From: Paraconexibacter algicola | GTDB taxonomy: Bacteria; Actinomycetota; Thermoleophilia; Solirubrobacterales; Solirubrobacteraceae | DNA length: 64,000 nt | Assembly: GCF_003044185.1 (NCBI RefSeq) | Contig: NZ_PYYB01000003.1 | Coordinates: 186,001 to 250,000, forward strand | Reading direction: 5' to 3' | Shown here: one piece after another, positions 25,487 to 36,579 of the stretch | Layout of the letters: each line of letters starts with the position of its first letter | Position numbering within the stretch: the stretch's first letter is position 1 | Program-made: the position numbers and the translations under genes | Notes under the pieces: generated by a model | Databases searched by the model: none | The model's input: only the letters and a program-made list of their open reading frames with translations | What the model was told of the DNA's origin: nothing

Positions 25487-27118
25487 TCAGCCGCCCGGGG
25501 TCAGGTGCACCTCGCGGTCGGCGAGCGCGAGCTCCTCGGGGCGGTGGGTGACGAGGAGGACGCCGCGGGTGGGGTCGGCGTCGGCGACGGCGGTGAGCGC
25601 GGCGAGCGCGTCCGCCCGCGGGAGCTGGCTGGCGGGCTCGTCGAGGACGACGAGGCGGCCGCCGCCGAGCAGGGCGCGCGCGAGGCCGATCCGCTGGCGC
25701 TCGCCGCCGGAGGCGTGCTCGCCGAGCTCGCCCAGGCGCGTGTGGATGCCGCGCGGCAGCCGGTCGAGCCACGGTCCGGCGCCGACCGCGCGCAGCGCGG
25801 CCTCGACGGTGGCGTCGTCGGCGTCGGGGGCCGCGACGCGGACGTTCGCGGCGATCGTCGTCGGGAAGACGTGCGGGTCCTGCGGCGCCCAGCGGACCGT
25901 GCGTCGCAGCGCGGCGCCGTCGGCACGGGTGACGTCCGCCCCGCCGACCGTCACGGCACCACTCGCGGGGTCGGGGTCGACGAAGCCGAGGAGCACGTCG
26001 ACGAGCGTCGACTTGCCGCACCCGGACGGCCCGGTGAGCGCGACGCGCTCGCCGGCGGCGACGTCGAGGTCGACGCCGTCGAGGATCGTCCGGCCGCCGC
26101 GGGAGAGCCGCAGGTCGCGGACGTGGACGCTCCCGTCGGCAGGGTGCTCGTCGCCCGTTCGCGGCGGCGCGTCGGGCACCAGGGCGGCGAGTCGCTGCGC
26201 GGCGGTCGCCACCTCGCGGCGGGCGACGAGGACGTCGGGCAGGCCGCCGAGCACCTCGGTGGCGCCGAGTCCGAGGAGCGCGAGCGCCGCGACGAGGACG
26301 CCGTCGAGGCGGCCGTCGGCCGCGGCGGGCAGCGCGACGGCCAGCAGCGCCGCGAGGGTCCAGGCGCCCGCGGCGATGGTCGTGGCGGTCCCCCCGGATG
26401 CCAGGCGCGCGGCCCGGCCGGCGAGCGCGTCGACCCGCGCGCCCGCGGCGGCGACCCGGGTCGTCTGCCGCCCGGCGGCCCCCCAGGCGACGAGCTCCGC
26501 CGACGCGTCGAGCGTCGTGACGAGCTCCTGCTGCAGCGCGGCGCGCGCGGCGGCCCGCGCGTCGGCGTCGAGCGCCGCGGCGCGCCCGGCGGGGACGGCG
26601 AGCAGGAGCGCCTGGAGGCCAAGGGCGGCGGCGAGCACGGGCCCCGCCGCGGGCAGCAGGAGCGTCGCGGCCAGGACGCACGCCCCGGCCGCGAGGGCGA
26701 TCGAGCAGGCGGGCACGACGACGCGGACGGGCAGGTCCGCCAGCCGGTCGACGTCGGCGACGAGCCCGTCGAGGACGTCGGCGGACGTGCGCGTGCCGAG
26801 CCGGCCGGGCACGTGCGGCGTCAGCGCCTCGAACAGCGCGACCCGCTCGCGGCCCAGCCGTCCGAGCGCGAGGTCGTGCCCGACGAGCCGCTCGGCGTAG
26901 CGGGCGGCCGCGCGCAGGAGGCCGAAGAACCGCACGCCGACGATCGCCGCGCCGAGCGTCAGGATCGGCGGGGCCTGCGCGGCGCGGGCGAGCAGGAAGC
27001 CGGACAGCGCGAGCAGCGCGGGGCTCGCGAGCGTCGCCGCCGTCCCGAGCAGGACGGCGAGCGCGAGCCGGCGCCGGTCGTCGCGGTCGGCGTCGCGCCA
27101 CCAGCCGCGCGCGGTCAT
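25487..27118 (-). CDS. cydC: CydC, ABC transporter subunit for cytochrome bd assembly
   Basis: The 543-residue protein fuses a six-helix exporter membrane domain (about 1-310) to an ATPase domain: Walker A GPSGCGKST, Q-loop WAPQDPHVF, signature ASGGERQRIGLARAL, Walker B LVVLDEPASQL and the switch His in VTHRPEE. The start is ATG 27118, overlapping the cydD stop (ATGA). CydDC exports thiols (glutathione or cysteine) or heme-related species and is required to build cytochrome bd. Position directly after cydD in the order cydA-cydB-cydD-cydC supports the name; assigning C rather than D rests on that order. Confidence 0.9.
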   Translation of the reverse strand: MTARGWWRDADRDDRRRLALAVLLGTAATLASPALLALSGFLLARAAQAPPILTLGAAIVGVRFFGLLRAAARYAERLVGHDLALGRLGRERVALFEALTPHVPGRLGTRTSADVLDGLVADVDRLADLPVRVVVPACSIALAAGACVLAATLLLPAAGPVLAAALGLQALLLAVPAGRAAALDADARAAARAALQQELVTTLDASAELVAWGAAGRQTTRVAAAGARVDALAGRAARLASGGTATTIAAGAWTLAALLAVALPAAADGRLDGVLVAALALLGLGATEVLGGLPDVLVARREVATAAQRLAALVPDAPPRTGDEHPADGSVHVRDLRLSRGGRTILDGVDLDVAAGERVALTGPSGCGKSTLVDVLLGFVDPDPASGAVTVGGADVTRADGAALRRTVRWAPQDPHVFPTTIAANVRVAAPDADDATVEAALRAVGAGPWLDRLPRGIHTRLGELGEHASGGERQRIGLARALLGGGRLVVLDEPASQLPRADALAALTAVADADPTRGVLLVTHRPEELALADREVHLTPGG

Positions 27119-28823
27119 GCGGCCACCGCCCGCGCGCGGGAGGCGACGCGCCCGGCGTCGAGCCGGACCGTGACGGTCGCGATCGGGAGCAGCTGCGGCT
27201 CGTGCGTGACGAGCACGGCGGTGCGGCCCTCGACGATGCGGGCGAGGGTGTCGCGGACGAGCGCGGCCGTCACGAGGTCGAGGTTCGCGGTCGGCTCGTC
27301 GGCGAGCACGAGCCACGGGTCGCGCAGGGCGACCCGGGCGAGCGCGAGCCGGCGGCGCTCCCCGGCGCTCACCGCCACCCCGCCCTCCCCCAGGCGCGCG
27401 TCGAGCCCGCCGGGCAGGGCGTGCGCCCACGTGGCGAGCCCCGCGTCGCGCAGGGCACCCCACAGGGCGGCGTCGTCGGCGTCGCCGCGAGCGAGCCGCA
27501 GGTTCTCGGCGAGCGTCGCGGGCAGCACGGCGGGCCGCTGGGGCATCCAGGCGATCCCCGCCCGCCAGGCGTCCGGGTCGAGGTCCTGCAGGTCGGTCGG
27601 CCCGCAGCGCACCCGCCCGGCGTGCAGCGGCTGCAGGCCCAGCAGGACGCGCAGCAGCGTCGACTTGCCGCTGCCGCTGGGCCCGACGACGGCGGCGATC
27701 TCGCCACGGCGCAGCTCGAGGTCCAGGCCACGCAGGACGTCGCGGTCCGCCCCGTCGGGCCGCACGACCGCGCTCTCGACGCGCACGACGGCCCGCTCGG
27801 CGTGCCCGGGGACGGCACGGCCGGGCGGGCGCTCCTCCCCCGTCGTGCCGAGGACGGCGAGCAGCCGGGTCAGCGTCGCGCGGGCGTCGGCGGCCGCGTG
27901 GTACTCGACGCCGGCGCGGCGCAGCGGCCCGTAGATCTCCGGGGCGAGCAGCAGGACGGTCAGCGCGGGCGCGAACGCGAGGCTGCCGTCGACCAGGCGC
28001 ACCCCCGCGACGACCGCGACCAGCGCGGTGCCGAGCATCGCGACGAACTCGAGCGCGAAGCTGCTGACGAACGCGCTGCGCAGCGTCTGCATCGTCGCCG
28101 TGCGGTACGCGCGGCCGGCCCGGTGGAGCTGCTCGGACTGGACGTGCTCGCGTCCGACGCTGCGCAGCAACGGCAGGCCGCGGACGACATCGAGCAGGTG
28201 GGCGCCGAGGAGGGACAGCGCGGCGGATCGCTCCTGCGCGACGCGGCGCGCGTCACCGCCCGCGAGGACGAGGAAGAGGATCAGCAGCGGCAGCGTCGGG
28301 GCGAGCAGCGCGGCGCTCAGCGGGTCGAGCACCGCGATCGCGGTCAGCGCGACGACGGGGACGGTGACGGCCAGCGCCATCTGCGGCAGGACCCGGCCGG
28401 CCCAGCGCTCGACCGCGTCGCCGCCCTGGACGAGCAGCACGCCGAGCTCGCCCGCACGCCGCGCACCGCGATCGGCCGCCCCGGCGCGGAGCGTCGCGCC
28501 GACGATCCGGGCGCGCAGGTCGGCCATCGCGGCGCCGCCGGCGCGGCGGCCGCGGATCTCCGCGAGCGCGGTGAGCGCGGCGCGGGCGAGCACCGCGCCC
28601 ACGAGCGCGGCGATCGCGCCGCGGGCGGTCGACCAGTCGCGCCCGGCGAGTCCGGCGTCGACCGCGGCGGCGAGCGCGGCCGCCTGCACGACGATCGCCG
28701 CGGCGATCGGCAGCGCGAGCGCGCCGGCCAGGACGGCCTGCCGGCGCAGCGCCGGGATCGCCGCGAACAGCGACGGCTCGCGCGGCCCGTCGGTGACGCC
28801 GCTGCGTGTCCGTGTGAGGCGCA

Positions 28824-28824
<1 letters not shown>
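27115..28824 (-). CDS. cydD: CydD, ABC transporter subunit for cytochrome bd assembly
   Basis: The 569-residue protein has an N-terminal exporter domain with six hydrophobic helices and ATPase motifs: Walker A GPSGSGKSTLLRVLLG, WMPQRPAVLP, signature VSAGERRRLALARVAL, Walker B LVLADEPTANLD and VTHEPQ. The ATG begins on the last base of the cydB stop (TGATG), an overlap typical of tight translational coupling. It pairs with CydC to form the heterodimeric exporter that prepares the periplasmic side for heme insertion into cytochrome bd. Confidence 0.92.
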
Positions 28825-29870
<1,046 letters not shown>

Positions 29871-29907
29871 GGTGCGGGGCGCTTTCGGGTCGGGGCGGCG
29901 GACGGGG

Positions 29908-31314
29908 TCAGTAGACGAGGGCGGGCAGCAGCGCCTCGCCGTCGGCGGTGGCGCCGACCGGCTGCGGGGCGGGGTCGGGGCCGCGCCGGGCGACGCGGGT
30001 GAACAGCCGCAGCTCGATCACGGCGAGCGCCGCGTAGAGCAGCGTGAAGGTGACGAGCGACGCGAGCAGGGTCGTGGCGGGCAGCGGCGACACGGCGTCC
30101 TGCGTGCGCAGCAGGCCCTGCACGATCCACGGCTGGCGGCCCATCTCGGTGAACATCCACCCGGCCGTGTTGGCGATCAGCGGCGCGAAGATCGCGGCGA
30201 TCGCGGCGCGCGCGAACCAGCGTCCGGGCTCGCGGCCCCGGCGGCCGAGCCACAGGCCGGCGGCGGCGAGGGCGGCGAGCAGGACGCCGGTGCCGATCAT
30301 GATCCGGAACGACCAGTAGGTCGCGGCGAGCACGGGCACGTAGTCGCCCGGCCCGTAGCGCTGCTCGTACTGCGCCTGCAGCTCGTCGATGCCCTGGACG
30401 CGCCCGCTGAAGCTGTTGGTCGCCATGAACGACAGCAGCCGCGGCACCTCGATGTTGAACGCGAGCTCCTCGGGGGACTTCTCGAATCCGCCGATTGCCA
30501 GCAGCGACAGGCCGGCGCGGTCCGAGGACTCGTAGAGCGCCTCGGCGGCGGCCATCTTCATCGGCTGCACGCGGGTCATCCACTGGCCGAAGAAGTGCCC
30601 GACGACCATCGTGGCGAGCGCGGCGACGAGCGTCGTGCGCAGCCCCCAGGTCAGGGAGGTGCGGAAGAACGCGGCGTCGTGGTCGGGGCGGCGGGCGCGG
30701 TGCCAGGCGCTGATGCCCAGGAGGATCGCCCCGGCGGTCGCCAGCGACGCGGTGAGCGTGTGGCCGTAGGCGAACAGCGCCGTGCGGTTGGTGAGCACGT
30801 CGACGATCGAGGTGAGCTCGGCGCGGCCGCTGACCGGGTTGACCGCGGAGCCGACGGGCCGCTGCATCCAGGCGTTGGCGGCGAGGATGAAGTACGCGGA
30901 CAGGTTGGTGCCGAGGAAGACCGCCCAGATCGTGCCGAGGTGGATGCGCGCGGGGAGGCGGTCCCAGCCGAAGATCCACAGGCCCAGGAACGTCGACTCG
31001 AGGAAGAACGCGGCGAGGCCCTCGATCGCCAGCGGCGCGCCGAACACGTCCCCGACGAAGCGCGAGTACTCGCTCCACGCCATCCCGAACTGGAACTCCT
31101 GCACGATGCCGGTGGCGACGCCGAGCGCGAAGTTGATCAGCAGCAGCGTGCCCCAGAAGCGCGTCATGCGCAGGTAGCGCTCGTCCCCCGTGCGGTACCA
31201 GCGGGTCTGCATGAGCGCGACGAGGCCGCTGAGGCCGATCGTGATCGGCACGAGCAGGAAGTGGTAGACGGTCGTGATGCCGAACTGCCAGCGGGCGAGG
31301 TCGAGGGCGTCCAT
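29908..31314 (-). CDS. cydA: Cytochrome bd ubiquinol/menaquinol oxidase subunit I
   Basis: The 468-residue protein has about nine transmembrane helices. The N-terminal ARWQFGITTVYHFLLVPITI carries the conserved heme-ligand His, FAYGHTLTASLATAG carries the second, and GWMFTEMGRQPWIVQG is the universal GRQPW region. The Q-loop between helices 6 and 7 is short, the form typical of Gram-positive and actinobacterial bd oxidases rather than the E. coli long form. It is first in cydABDC. A CAGGAT hexamer lies 7 nt before the ATG. The 195-bp upstream region with inverted repeats separates it from a divergent NarL-type regulator. Confidence 0.96.
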   Translation of the reverse strand: MDALDLARWQFGITTVYHFLLVPITIGLSGLVALMQTRWYRTGDERYLRMTRFWGTLLLINFALGVATGIVQEFQFGMAWSEYSRFVGDVFGAPLAIEGLAAFFLESTFLGLWIFGWDRLPARIHLGTIWAVFLGTNLSAYFILAANAWMQRPVGSAVNPVSGRAELTSIVDVLTNRTALFAYGHTLTASLATAGAILLGISAWHRARRPDHDAAFFRTSLTWGLRTTLVAALATMVVGHFFGQWMTRVQPMKMAAAEALYESSDRAGLSLLAIGGFEKSPEELAFNIEVPRLLSFMATNSFSGRVQGIDELQAQYEQRYGPGDYVPVLAATYWSFRIMIGTGVLLAALAAAGLWLGRRGREPGRWFARAAIAAIFAPLIANTAGWMFTEMGRQPWIVQGLLRTQDAVSPLPATTLLASLVTFTLLYAALAVIELRLFTRVARRGPDPAPQPVGATADGEALLPALVY

Positions 31315-31360
31315 GCCGTGGATCCTGCGCCGCCGGTCGCGAGCGCTCTTCCGGTCGGTG

Positions 31361-31445
31361 CCGCAGGCCTGCGGCGGGGAACTACGGAGCGGGCGTCCGG
31401 GGTTCGGACGGGCCGGTGCGGCCCGCAGGCGTCGATCCGTAGTTC
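31361..31445. promoter_or_regulatory. Inverted repeats between cydA and the NarL-type regulator
   Basis: Three dyads are visible. CCGCAGGCCTGCGG is a perfect 14-bp palindrome (31361-31374). GAACTACGGA (31379-31388) and TCCGTAGTTC (31436-31445) are a perfect 10-bp inverted pair 47 nt apart. GTCCG/CGGAC (31395-31409) lies between them. They occupy the middle of the divergent intergenic region, where a LuxR-type regulator could control both directions. Confidence 0.55.
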
Positions 31446-31509
31446 GCCGCACCCCGGTCGCGGGGTTCCCCCGGACGACCGGGGCGCGGCGCGGCGCCAG
31501 ACTCGGGCC

Positions 31510-32205
31510 GTGTCGTCGCCCTCTCCCAGCCATCCGCCCTGGACGGTCGTTCTCGCCGACGACCACGCGGTGGTGCGCGACGGCCTGCGGCTCCTGCTGG
31601 AGGGCGAGCCCGGCATCGTCGTCGTCGCCGAGGCCCAGACCGCCTCCTCCGCGGTCGCGGCCGTGGCGCAGCACCATCCGGCGGTGCTCGTGCTCGACGT
31701 GACGATGCCGGGCGGCTCGAGCCTCGACCGCCTGCCCGACCTGCGCGCCGCGTCGCCGCACACGGTGATCGTGATGCTGACGATGCAGGCCGAGCCCGAG
31801 TACGCGCGGCGGGCGCTGCGCGACGGGGCGCAGGGCTACGTGCTGAAGGAGGCGGCGGGCGTCGAGCTGCTCGCCGCGATCGACACAGCGCTGCGCGGCG
31901 GCACCTACCTGAGCCCGAGCCTCGGGGCGCGCCTGGCCGCCACCCCGGACCGGCCGGACGCCGAGGCGCACGGGCTGAGCGCGCGCGAGCTCGACGTGCT
32001 GCGGCTGCTGGTGCTCGGCCACACGAACGCGGAGATCGCGCTCGCGCTGTCGCTGAGCCGGCGCACGGTCGAGACGCACCGGGCGAGCCTGCACGGCAAG
32101 CTCGGCGTCAGCACCCGCGCGGGCCTCGTGCAGTGGTCGATGCGCCACGGCGTGCATCCGCTCGACACCGCCGTGCCGCGGGCGACGGTCCGCGCGCTGC
32201 CCTGA
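31510..32205 (+). CDS. NarL/FixJ-type response regulator
   Basis: The 231-residue protein starts at GTG 31510, 6 nt after CAGACT. The receiver domain has VVLADDHAVVRDGLRLLLEG (acidic pocket), phospho-acceptor Asp in VLVLDVTMPGG, Thr in VIVMLTMQAE and Lys in GYVLKEAAG. The C-terminal LuxR-type helix-turn-helix reads GLSARELDVLRLLVLGHTNA then LSRRTVETHRASLHGKLGV. It is divergent from cydA, while a GAF/HisKA_3 kinase, the class that phosphorylates NarL-type regulators, ends the cyd operon. The pair is therefore a probable two-component system acting on cydABDC; this is inferred from position. Confidence 0.9.
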   Translation: MSSPSPSHPPWTVVLADDHAVVRDGLRLLLEGEPGIVVVAEAQTASSAVAAVAQHHPAVLVLDVTMPGGSSLDRLPDLRAASPHTVIVMLTMQAEPEYARRALRDGAQGYVLKEAAGVELLAAIDTALRGGTYLSPSLGARLAATPDRPDAEAHGLSARELDVLRLLVLGHTNAEIALALSLSRRTVETHRASLHGKLGVSTRAGLVQWSMRHGVHPLDTAVPRATVRALP

Positions 32206-32250
32206 GCGGCGGGGTTGCACCGCGTTCCTGCCCTTCGGCAGACTCGGGGA

Positions 32251-34533
32251 GTGAGGGGATCACGGGGTCGGGTCGCGCTGCTGGTGGTGGCGCTGACGGT
32301 GGGCACGGCGGACGTGGCGCGGGCCGCGACGCCCGAGCGCGCGTGCACCGCCACGCGCGCCGCCGGGGACGGGCCGGGCACCGCGGCGGTGCGGGCCGCG
32401 GTCCGGCGCATGGTGCCGCGGCTGGCGTCGTGCCTGACGCTGCGGCTCACCCCGGCCCGCGCGGACGGGCTCGACGCGCTGTCGGTGCGCGCGTCCCGCG
32501 GCCGGGTGCTGCTGCGCGGCAGCTCGCGGGTCGCGCTGGTCCGCGCGGTGCGCGTGTACGTCGAGGACGTGCTGCGCGGGGAGCTCTCGCGCGAGGCGCG
32601 ACGCGTCCCGTCCCGGGCGCTGCTCCCCCGTCGGCCGCTGCGCCGCACGAGCCCGTACCGGGTCCGATACACGAACAACTTCACGGTCGCCGGCTACACG
32701 ACCCCGTACTGGTCGTGGGCGGAGTGGGAGCGCGAGCTCGATCACCTCGCCTACAGCGGCATCAACGCGGCGCTGGTGATGGTCGGGCAGGAGCTCGCCT
32801 ACTACCGGACGCTGCGCGAGTTCGGCTACGACGACCGCGAGGCGCGCGACTGGCTCGTCCTCCCCGCGCACCAGCCGTGGCAGTGGCTGGGCAACCACAT
32901 GGAGTTCGGTCCCGCCCCGTCGATGTCGCTGATGGAACGGCGCGCGGAGCTCGGCCGGCGGATCGTGCGGCGCATGCACGAGCTGGGCATCGACCCGGTG
33001 ATCCCCGGGTTCGCGGGCACCGTGCCGTGGGACTACGTGGTCCGCAACCCGGGCTCGGTCGCGATCCCGCAGATCTACCTGGCGGGACCGTCGGCGCCGA
33101 TGCTCGACCCGAGCACGCCCGGGTACGCGGCGTTCGCCTCGCGGCTGTACGTGCACCAGAACGAGCTGTTCGGGCGGATCGACTCGCGCACGGTCAACGT
33201 CTTCCACGAGGAATCCACGCCGATCGCGCTGGGCGGCGCGGCCGCCGTGGCCCGCACGATCGAGCGGACGCTGCGCGACGCGTCCCCCGACTATCGCTGG
33301 TACCTGGAGGGCTGGAAGACGGTGCCGGGCCTCGTGTTCCCCGAGCAGCGCGGCGACCTGTTCGAGACGCCGCCGCAGGCGGTGCTCGACGTCGCCGACC
33401 GCTCCAGGCTGATGGTCGTCGACCTCACCGGCGAGGCGTGGAAGCACCGTGACGGGTACGGCGGCGCGCCGTGGCTGCGCGGCGTGCTGACGAACTTCGG
33501 GGGCCGCCGCCCCCTGTACGGCCCGCTGACGCAGTACGCGGAGCAGATCCCGCGGACCGCGGCCGACCCGGCCCGCGGCGCGTTCTCGGGCGTGGCGATC
33601 ACCCCGGAGGGGTTCGACACCAACCCGGTCGTGTGGTCGTTCCTGGCCGATCTCGCGTGGCGCGAGGGCCCGGTGGACGCGGGCGCGTGGATGCGCGCGC
33701 GCGTGCGCAACCGCTACGGGCGCGACGACCCCGACGCGCAGGCGGCGTGGGCGACGATCCTGCGCACCGCGTACGGGCGCGACAACGGGCAGTCGGGCGC
33801 CTACGGCGGGGCGGACTCGCTGCTGAACGCGCGGCCGTCGCTGACCGCGGTCCGGTCGGGCAGCGCCGCGCCGAACGTCCTGCAGTACGACCCGGCGGAG
33901 CTCGAGGGCGCGTGGCGGCGGCTGCTGGCGGCCGCGCCGCGACTGGCCCGGACGGCGACCTACCGCTACGACCTCGTGGACGTGACGCGGCAGGTGCTCG
34001 CCAACCGCGCCCGCGTGCTGCTCCCCCGCCTGAACGCCGCGTACGCCGCGCGCGACCGGGCGGCGTTCGACCGGCTGAGCGCCGCGTACCTGGAGCTGTT
34101 CGACCTGCAGGAGCGGCTGCTGGCGACGAGCGACGGCTTCCTCCTGGGCCCGTGGATCGCGGCCGCACGCTCGTGGGCCGAGAGCGACGCGGAGGCGGCG
34201 GACCTCGAGTTCGACGCGCGCTCGATCCTCACGATCTGGGCGCAGCGCGCGGGCAGCGTGTTCGACAACGTGCGGATCGACGACTACGCCAACCGCGACT
34301 GGGCGGGGATGACCGGCGGCTACTACCGGCCGCGCTGGGCCGCCTACCTGCAGGCTCTGTCGGCGGAGCTCGCGAAGCCGCTGCCGGCCGACCAGGCGAC
34401 GGTCACCTCCCGGTTCGACTGGTGGGCGATCGGCGAGCGGTTCTCGCGCGACCGCACCGCGTTCCCGACGCGCCCGCAGGGCGACCCGGTCGCCGCGGCG
34501 CGCGCGGTCGAGCGGGCACTGCGCACGGGCTGA
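32251..34533 (+). CDS. Secreted GH89-like alpha-N-acetylglucosaminidase (NAGLU family)
   Basis: The 760-residue preprotein starts at GTG 32251 (CAGACT 6 nt upstream) with a signal peptide ending near ARA. Residues 30-110 fit the NAGLU N-terminal domain. The catalytic TIM barrel includes YWSWAEWERELDHLAYSGIN, WQWLGNHMEF, and NVFHEESTP with E320/E321 at the acid/base position. LTNFGGRRPLYG precedes ITPEGFDTNPVVWSFLADL with E453 at the nucleophile position. The C-terminal helical domain follows. Family enzymes release terminal alpha-linked GlcNAc. The natural substrate (a polysaccharide or glycopeptide outside the cell) is not known. Confidence 0.85.
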   Translation: MRGSRGRVALLVVALTVGTADVARAATPERACTATRAAGDGPGTAAVRAAVRRMVPRLASCLTLRLTPARADGLDALSVRASRGRVLLRGSSRVALVRAVRVYVEDVLRGELSREARRVPSRALLPRRPLRRTSPYRVRYTNNFTVAGYTTPYWSWAEWERELDHLAYSGINAALVMVGQELAYYRTLREFGYDDREARDWLVLPAHQPWQWLGNHMEFGPAPSMSLMERRAELGRRIVRRMHELGIDPVIPGFAGTVPWDYVVRNPGSVAIPQIYLAGPSAPMLDPSTPGYAAFASRLYVHQNELFGRIDSRTVNVFHEESTPIALGGAAAVARTIERTLRDASPDYRWYLEGWKTVPGLVFPEQRGDLFETPPQAVLDVADRSRLMVVDLTGEAWKHRDGYGGAPWLRGVLTNFGGRRPLYGPLTQYAEQIPRTAADPARGAFSGVAITPEGFDTNPVVWSFLADLAWREGPVDAGAWMRARVRNRYGRDDPDAQAAWATILRTAYGRDNGQSGAYGGADSLLNARPSLTAVRSGSAAPNVLQYDPAELEGAWRRLLAAAPRLARTATYRYDLVDVTRQVLANRARVLLPRLNAAYAARDRAAFDRLSAAYLELFDLQERLLATSDGFLLGPWIAAARSWAESDAEAADLEFDARSILTIWAQRAGSVFDNVRIDDYANRDWAGMTGGYYRPRWAAYLQALSAELAKPLPADQATVTSRFDWWAIGERFSRDRTAFPTRPQGDPVAAARAVERALRTG

Positions 34534-34547
34534 CCGGGGCGCACCGC

Positions 34548-35708
34548 TCAGGCCTCGTCGAGCGGGAGCTGCAGCTGCGCGGAGCCGCCGGCGTCCTGGG
34601 CGCCGGCGAGCTCGCGCTCGCGCTGCTCGACGTGCTCGAAGGCGCCGAGCCGCACGCCGAGCAGGCGGACCGGGTCGTCGGGGCGGTGCTGCTCCCAGAG
34701 GGCGAGCGCCTCGGCGGTGATGCGTGCGGGGTCGTCGGTGTAGTCGGGGAGCGTGGTGGCGCGCGTGAACGTGTGCCAGTCCCCGGTGCGGATCTTGACG
34801 GCGACGTTGCGGCCGCGGAAGGCGCGTCGCCGGGCGGCCTGCGCGACCTCGACGGCCATCTTCTCGACCTGGTCGCGAAGGGGTGCGGACTCGTCGCTGT
34901 CGGGCGGCACGTCCTGCGGGAAGGTGTGCTCGCTGCTGATGCTCTTGCGCTGGCGCACGGGCTGCAGCGGCACGTCGACGGTGAGGTCGGCGACGCGCGC
35001 GAGCCAGCGCCCGCGGCTCTCGCCGAACGTGGCGACGAGCGCGTCGGGGTCGGCGCGTGCGAGGTCGGCGAGCGTGACGAAGCCCTGGGCGGCGAGCGTC
35101 TCGGCGGCCTTCGGGCCGATCCCGGGGACGATGCGCAGCTCGCGGTCGGCGAGCCGCTCGAGCGCCTGCTCGCGAGAGAGCACGACGAACGCGGCGGGCT
35201 TCTCGAGGTCGGAGCTGATCTTCGAGATCAGCCGTGAGGGCGAGACCCCGGCCGACAGCTGGATGCCGGTGGTCTCGCGGACCTCGGCGATGACCGCGCG
35301 CAGGAACGCCAGAGGCCGGTCGACCTGCACGAGCTCGGCGTACGCCTCATCGATCCCGGCCTGCTCGAGGTGCGCGATCGGCCCGTCCTCCTCGCTGTCG
35401 TACACGGCGCCGGCGTCGAGGAGCCGTCGGCGCACGAGGTCCCAGACGGCGCGGGAGGTGCGGGTGTAGAGCTCGCGGTCGGGCGGGATGACGACGGCGT
35501 CGGGGCAGAGCCGCAGCGCGCGGCTCATCGGCATCGCGCTGCCGACGCCGAAGCGACGGGCGGGATAGGAGGCGGTGGTGACGATCGAGCGGGGCCCGCT
35601 GCCGCCGACGACGACCGGGCGGCCCTTCAGCGACGGGTCGAGCAGCTCGTGGCACGTCGCGTAGAACGCGTCGGCGTCGAGGTGCGCGATGACGCGACGG
35701 ACGGGCAC
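34548..35708 (-). CDS. dinB: DNA polymerase IV (Y-family)
   Basis: The 386-residue protein starts at GTG 35708. Catalytic motifs: HLDADAFYATCHELLDP with D11, SYPARRFGV, and GIDEAYAELVQVD with D120/E121. It has the helix-hairpin-helix VPGIGPKAAETLAAQGF and a little-finger domain. The C-terminus ends AQLQLPLDEA, where QLQLPL is a sliding-clamp binding motif. An extra segment of about 15 residues rich in acidic residues (YDSEEDGPIAHLEQ) sits just before the catalytic DE, longer than in DinB of E. coli. The enzyme copies past damaged template with low fidelity. It stands alone; TAGCCT lies 10 nt upstream. No LexA box was recognised. Confidence 0.93.
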   Translation of the reverse strand: MPVRRVIAHLDADAFYATCHELLDPSLKGRPVVVGGSGPRSIVTTASYPARRFGVGSAMPMSRALRLCPDAVVIPPDRELYTRTSRAVWDLVRRRLLDAGAVYDSEEDGPIAHLEQAGIDEAYAELVQVDRPLAFLRAVIAEVRETTGIQLSAGVSPSRLISKISSDLEKPAAFVVLSREQALERLADRELRIVPGIGPKAAETLAAQGFVTLADLARADPDALVATFGESRGRWLARVADLTVDVPLQPVRQRKSISSEHTFPQDVPPDSDESAPLRDQVEKMAVEVAQAARRRAFRGRNVAVKIRTGDWHTFTRATTLPDYTDDPARITAEALALWEQHRPDDPVRLLGVRLGAFEHVEQRERELAGAQDAGGSAQLQLPLDEA

Positions 35709-35792
35709 GGCGTCGTCGAGGCTACCGGCGGTGCCGGGCGGCCCCGGGCGACCCGGTGTCGCGCAGCAGCTGTCGCAGGTAGGCTCACGCGC

Positions 35793-36554
35793 ATGCCGAC
35801 GCGCCAGTTCGTCCTGCCCGCCCTCTGCGCCACCGGAGCGCTGGCGCTCCTGCCGGCCGCCGCGCCGGCCGCGATCGGCGTCCGGGCGGCCCCGTCGTGC
35901 GTCAAGCCGGGCGCGATCACGACCATCACCGCGCAGTACGGCCCGGTCGGCCCGACCCAGCAGACCCGCCAGCAGGCGCGCACGATCATCGTGCCGAACG
36001 TGTACGCGGCGTCGGGGACCAGCGGCGGGCTGCGCCCCGCGAACGCGGTGACGTTCCCGTTCGCACCCGTCACCTACGCGCCGTCGGCGACGTTCCCCGG
36101 CGGCTTCGACCCGTCGTTCACGCAGCAGGTCCAGCTGCCGGCGGCGACGAGCTACGGCAAGCTCCCGGTGCTCTCCTACGACACGCGCGTCGAGGCGTTC
36201 GACGCGGCGGGCACGACCTCCTACGGCTTCGACGGCCGCACCACGACCATCGAGGTCGACGTCCCGCGCGTGATCCCGACCAGCACGCGCGTCCGCCAGG
36301 GCGAGTCGGTGAGCGTGCTCGCGGTCGGCTACGGCGCCCTGCGCAAGGGCTACCTGCACGTGGTCGGGTCGAACGGCAAGCGCCTGCGGCGCGTCGAGGT
36401 GCCCTCCTCCCCCGCGGGCAGCTGCGGGCGCCGGCTGGTGTTCGTGAGCTTCAAGGGCGCCCGGCGCGGCAGCTACCGGATCGTGCTGAACACGAGCCCG
36501 ACGAGCCGCAGCGCGGCGGGCGGCGCCAGCACGACGGTCCGCGTCACCCGGTAG
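35793..36554 (+). CDS. Secreted protein of unknown function
   Basis: The 253-residue preprotein starts at ATG 35793 with TAGGCT (35780-35785) 7 nt upstream. The signal peptide FVLPALCATGALALLPAAAP ends around APA. The mature protein is beta-rich, with one early Cys and one late Cys (possible disulfide), a Gly/Ser/Thr-rich middle, and a C-terminal domain RKGYLHVVGSNGKRLRRV to TTVRVTR, the same style of terminus as other exported proteins in this window. No enzyme motif is recognised. It is divergent from dinB and convergent with the MFS gene. Confidence 0.75.
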   Translation: MPTRQFVLPALCATGALALLPAAAPAAIGVRAAPSCVKPGAITTITAQYGPVGPTQQTRQQARTIIVPNVYAASGTSGGLRPANAVTFPFAPVTYAPSATFPGGFDPSFTQQVQLPAATSYGKLPVLSYDTRVEAFDAAGTTSYGFDGRTTTIEVDVPRVIPTSTRVRQGESVSVLAVGYGALRKGYLHVVGSNGKRLRRVEVPSSPAGSCGRRLVFVSFKGARRGSYRIVLNTSPTSRSAAGGASTTVRVTR

Positions 36555-36579
36555 GGCGCGCGGCGGCGAGGGGCTTCCC

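Noticed and set aside
24003-26900. Very long plus-strand open frame (about 965 codons) opposite the GAF kinase and cydC
   Set aside because: Arg/Ala/Gly-biased sequence without domains, antisense to well-supported genes; long shadows are expected at this GC content.
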